From assembly GCA_022600175.1 (NCBI GenBank), contig JAHZKW010000025.1:1-34680 (forward strand): a stretch of 34,680 bases of DNA, read 5' to 3'. The translations under genes were made by a program, and so were the position numbers. Of this stretch, positions 33,145 through 34,680 are shown piece after piece. The notes under the pieces were generated by a model. It did no database searches, was not told the origin of the DNA, and saw only the letters and a program-made list of their open reading frames with translations. Position 1 is the stretch's first letter, and each line of letters begins with the position of its first letter. This DNA is from Campylobacterota bacterium. GTDB lineage: Bacteria > Campylobacterota > Campylobacteria > Campylobacterales > QNZT01.

Positions 33145-34536
33145 ATGGAATTTAGAATAGAAAAAGATACAATGGGGGAGATGCGAGTTCCCAAAGATGC
33201 TTATTGGGCTGCACAAACACAACGAAGTATCCAAAACTTTAAAATTGGTGAAGAGACAATGCCGTATGAAATTACAAGAGGTTTTTCATACCTTAAAAAA
33301 GCAGTCGCTTTAGTCAACAAAGATCTTGGGAATCTTGATGCTAATAAAGCTGATGCTATAGCACAAGCAGCTGACGACATGTTGGCTGGTAAGCTTGATG
33401 GAAACTATCCTTTGGTTGTATGGCAGACAGGTTCAGGTACACAATCGAATATGAATAACAATGAAGTGTTAGCCAATCGTGCAACGGAGATTTTGGGAGG
33501 AGATTTTAGAGTAGAGAAATTGGTACACCCAAATGATGACGTCAATAAATCACAAAGTTCAAATGATACCTATCCAACAGCCCTTCATGTTGCGGCAATC
33601 ATTGCAGTAGAAGAGCAGCTACTTCCAGCAATTGAGAAACTTAAAAACACACTTGATGAAAAGTCTGCAAAATTTGATACGATTGTAAAGATTGGTAGAA
33701 CACATCTACAAGATGCAACACCGTTAACGCTTGGTCAAGAGATCAGCGGTTGGTCTGAAATGCTTAAAAAATCACACAAAATGGTCATTGATTCGCTTGA
33801 TGCCGTACGTGAACTGGCACTTGGTGGTACAGCTGTAGGTACTGGGCTCAATGCTCATCCTGAACTTGGAGAGAGAGTAGCAAAAAAACTTAGTGAATTA
33901 ACAGGACATGATTTTATTACCGCACCAAATAAATTCCACGCACTTACTTCTCATGATGCTTTAGTCTTTACACATGGTGCTATTAAGGCACTCTCTGCAG
34001 ATATGATGAAAATAGCTAATGATGTTAGATGGTTGGCTTCAGGTCCAAGATGTGGTATTGGTGAAATTGAAATTCCTGCAAATGAGCCAGGGAGTTCTAT
34101 CATGCCTGGTAAAGTTAATCCTACACAGAGTGAAGCAGTAACAATGGTGACATGTCAGGTAATGGGGAATGATACAGCTATTGGTATTGCAGCAAGTCAA
34201 GGTAATTTTGAACTCAATGTTTTTAAACCTGTTATTGCGTATAACTTTTTACAATCTGTACGACTTATGACAGATTGTATTATCTCATTTAACGATAATG
34301 CAGCTGTAGGGATAGAGCCAAATATTGAGAATATTGATAACTTCTTACATAACTCATTGATGTTAGTAACTGCATTAAATCCACATATTGGTTATGAAAA
34401 TGCAGCGAAAATTGCAAAAACTGCACATACTAATGGCACTACTTTAAAAGAAGAAGCGATTAATTTAGGACTATTGACTTCAGAAGAGTTTGATAAATAT
34501 GTTAAGCCAGAAGAGATGATTGCCCCAAAAGCTTAG
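33145..34536 (+). CDS. fumC: Fumarate hydratase, class II
   Basis: 463 residues, standard length. Visible are the N-terminal [40 protein letters not shown], the active-site loop [37 protein letters not shown] (catalytic His region), and the superfamily signature [11 protein letters not shown] (about residue 317). It is the iron-free, oxygen-stable fumarase interconverting fumarate and malate. FumC rather than the homologous aspartase is favoured by the mdh neighbour and length. SD is GGAATAGGA within the mdh/fumC junction; gap 2 bases. Confidence 0.95.
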   Translation: MEFRIEKDTMGEMRVPKDAYWAAQTQRSIQNFKIGEETMPYEITRGFSYLKKAVALVNKDLGNLDANKADAIAQAADDMLAGKLDGNYPLVVWQTGSGTQSNMNNNEVLANRATEILGGDFRVEKLVHPNDDVNKSQSSNDTYPTALHVAAIIAVEEQLLPAIEKLKNTLDEKSAKFDTIVKIGRTHLQDATPLTLGQEISGWSEMLKKSHKMVIDSLDAVRELALGGTAVGTGLNAHPELGERVAKKLSELTGHDFITAPNKFHALTSHDALVFTHGAIKALSADMMKIANDVRWLASGPRCGIGEIEIPANEPGSSIMPGKVNPTQSEAVTMVTCQVMGNDTAIGIAASQGNFELNVFKPVIAYNFLQSVRLMTDCIISFNDNAAVGIEPNIENIDNFLHNSLMLVTALNPHIGYENAAKIAKTAHTNGTTLKEEAINLGLLTSEEFDKYVKPEEMIAPKA

Positions 34537-34667
34537 TTTTCTGTGAGAAGCGTAAAAAATGCTTAAAAAAGTTTTCACTTAAGTTAAGACTTATACAATT
34601 TCGCATTTTGCGAGAAGAATTTTTTAGCAATTTTTCTGATGAAAAAAATTATACAAAAGGAGAATAT

Positions 34668-34680
34668 ATGAACATACATG
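34668..34680 (+). CDS. sucC: Start of next gene, probably succinyl-CoA ligase beta subunit
   Basis: An ATG at 34668 follows a strong SD (AAAGGAG, 7-8 bases upstream) and reads MNIH before the window ends. MNIHEYQ is the usual start of SucC, and the position after mdh-fumC fits a TCA operon, so sucC is likely, but four residues cannot prove it. The 131-base gap from fumC holds a 6-bp stem (AAGCGT/ATGCTT, 34548-34564) and a possible -10 TATACA at 34592-34597. Confidence 0.5.

Noticed and set aside
1-34680. CRISPR array, prophage or integrase/att sites
   Set aside because: No spaced direct repeats, integrase or phage genes were seen; the tRNA-Leu has no adjacent duplicated 3' end that I can detect.

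Overview
The window looks like a chromosomal segment of a Campylobacterota (epsilonproteobacterial) organism, probably of the Sulfurovum/Sulfurimonas type. The DNA is AT-rich. The genes include an unusually large FlgL, monomeric isocitrate dehydrogenase, AcnB, malate dehydrogenase and class II fumarase, and a SsuABC-like transporter followed by NnrS. Genus assignment is inference from gene content, not from a search.

Layout. (1) 1-3422: a probable zinc-acquisition locus. It has a Fur/Zur-type repressor fragment cut by the left edge (-), a divergent His-tailed lipoprotein and a ZnuD-like TonB-dependent receptor (+). A 29-bp near-perfect palindrome lies in the divergent promoter. (2) 3423-15155: an accessory iron/siderophore-type island. 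It holds two copies of a module [AraC relic (+)] -> <- [AraC gene (-)] | [TonB receptor (+)], at 3713-7156 and 11976-15155. A higher-GC ABC exporter pair (7246-11510) sits between them. The left AraC relic abuts a remnant of an IS3-type transposase start. The right AraC relic is frameshifted. The right receptor has lost its C-terminal strands. Both intact AraC/receptor divergent promoters share a 31-bp block (28/31 identical) that reads as a -35/17 bp/-10 promoter with a Fur-like palindrome over it.

(3) 15277-19073: a tightly overlapping operon for an NMT1/SsuA-like binding protein, permease, ATPase and an NnrS membrane protein, behind a Fur-box-like sequence. (4) 19137-21225: a GNAT acetyltransferase, an alpha/beta hydrolase and a HAD phosphatase, the last two overlapping. 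(5) 21246-26096: core genes: tRNA-Leu(CAA) and HU (-), then flgL and ftsK (+). (6) 26130-34680: a TCA-cycle cluster acnB - mltG - icd - mdh - fumC - start of a probable sucC. An identical 15-bp palindrome, GTTACTTTTAGTAAC, lies at matching distances upstream of the acnB and icd promoters, so one regulator probably controls both.

The most interesting signals are four. First, the ABC-2 permease fused to a periplasmic M1-peptidase-like domain that appears to have lost its zinc and catalytic residues, inserted in a duplicated siderophore-receptor island. Second, the shared AraC/Fur promoter block. Third, the paired GTTACT palindromes of the TCA genes. Fourth, the Zur-like palindrome at the zinc-receptor locus.
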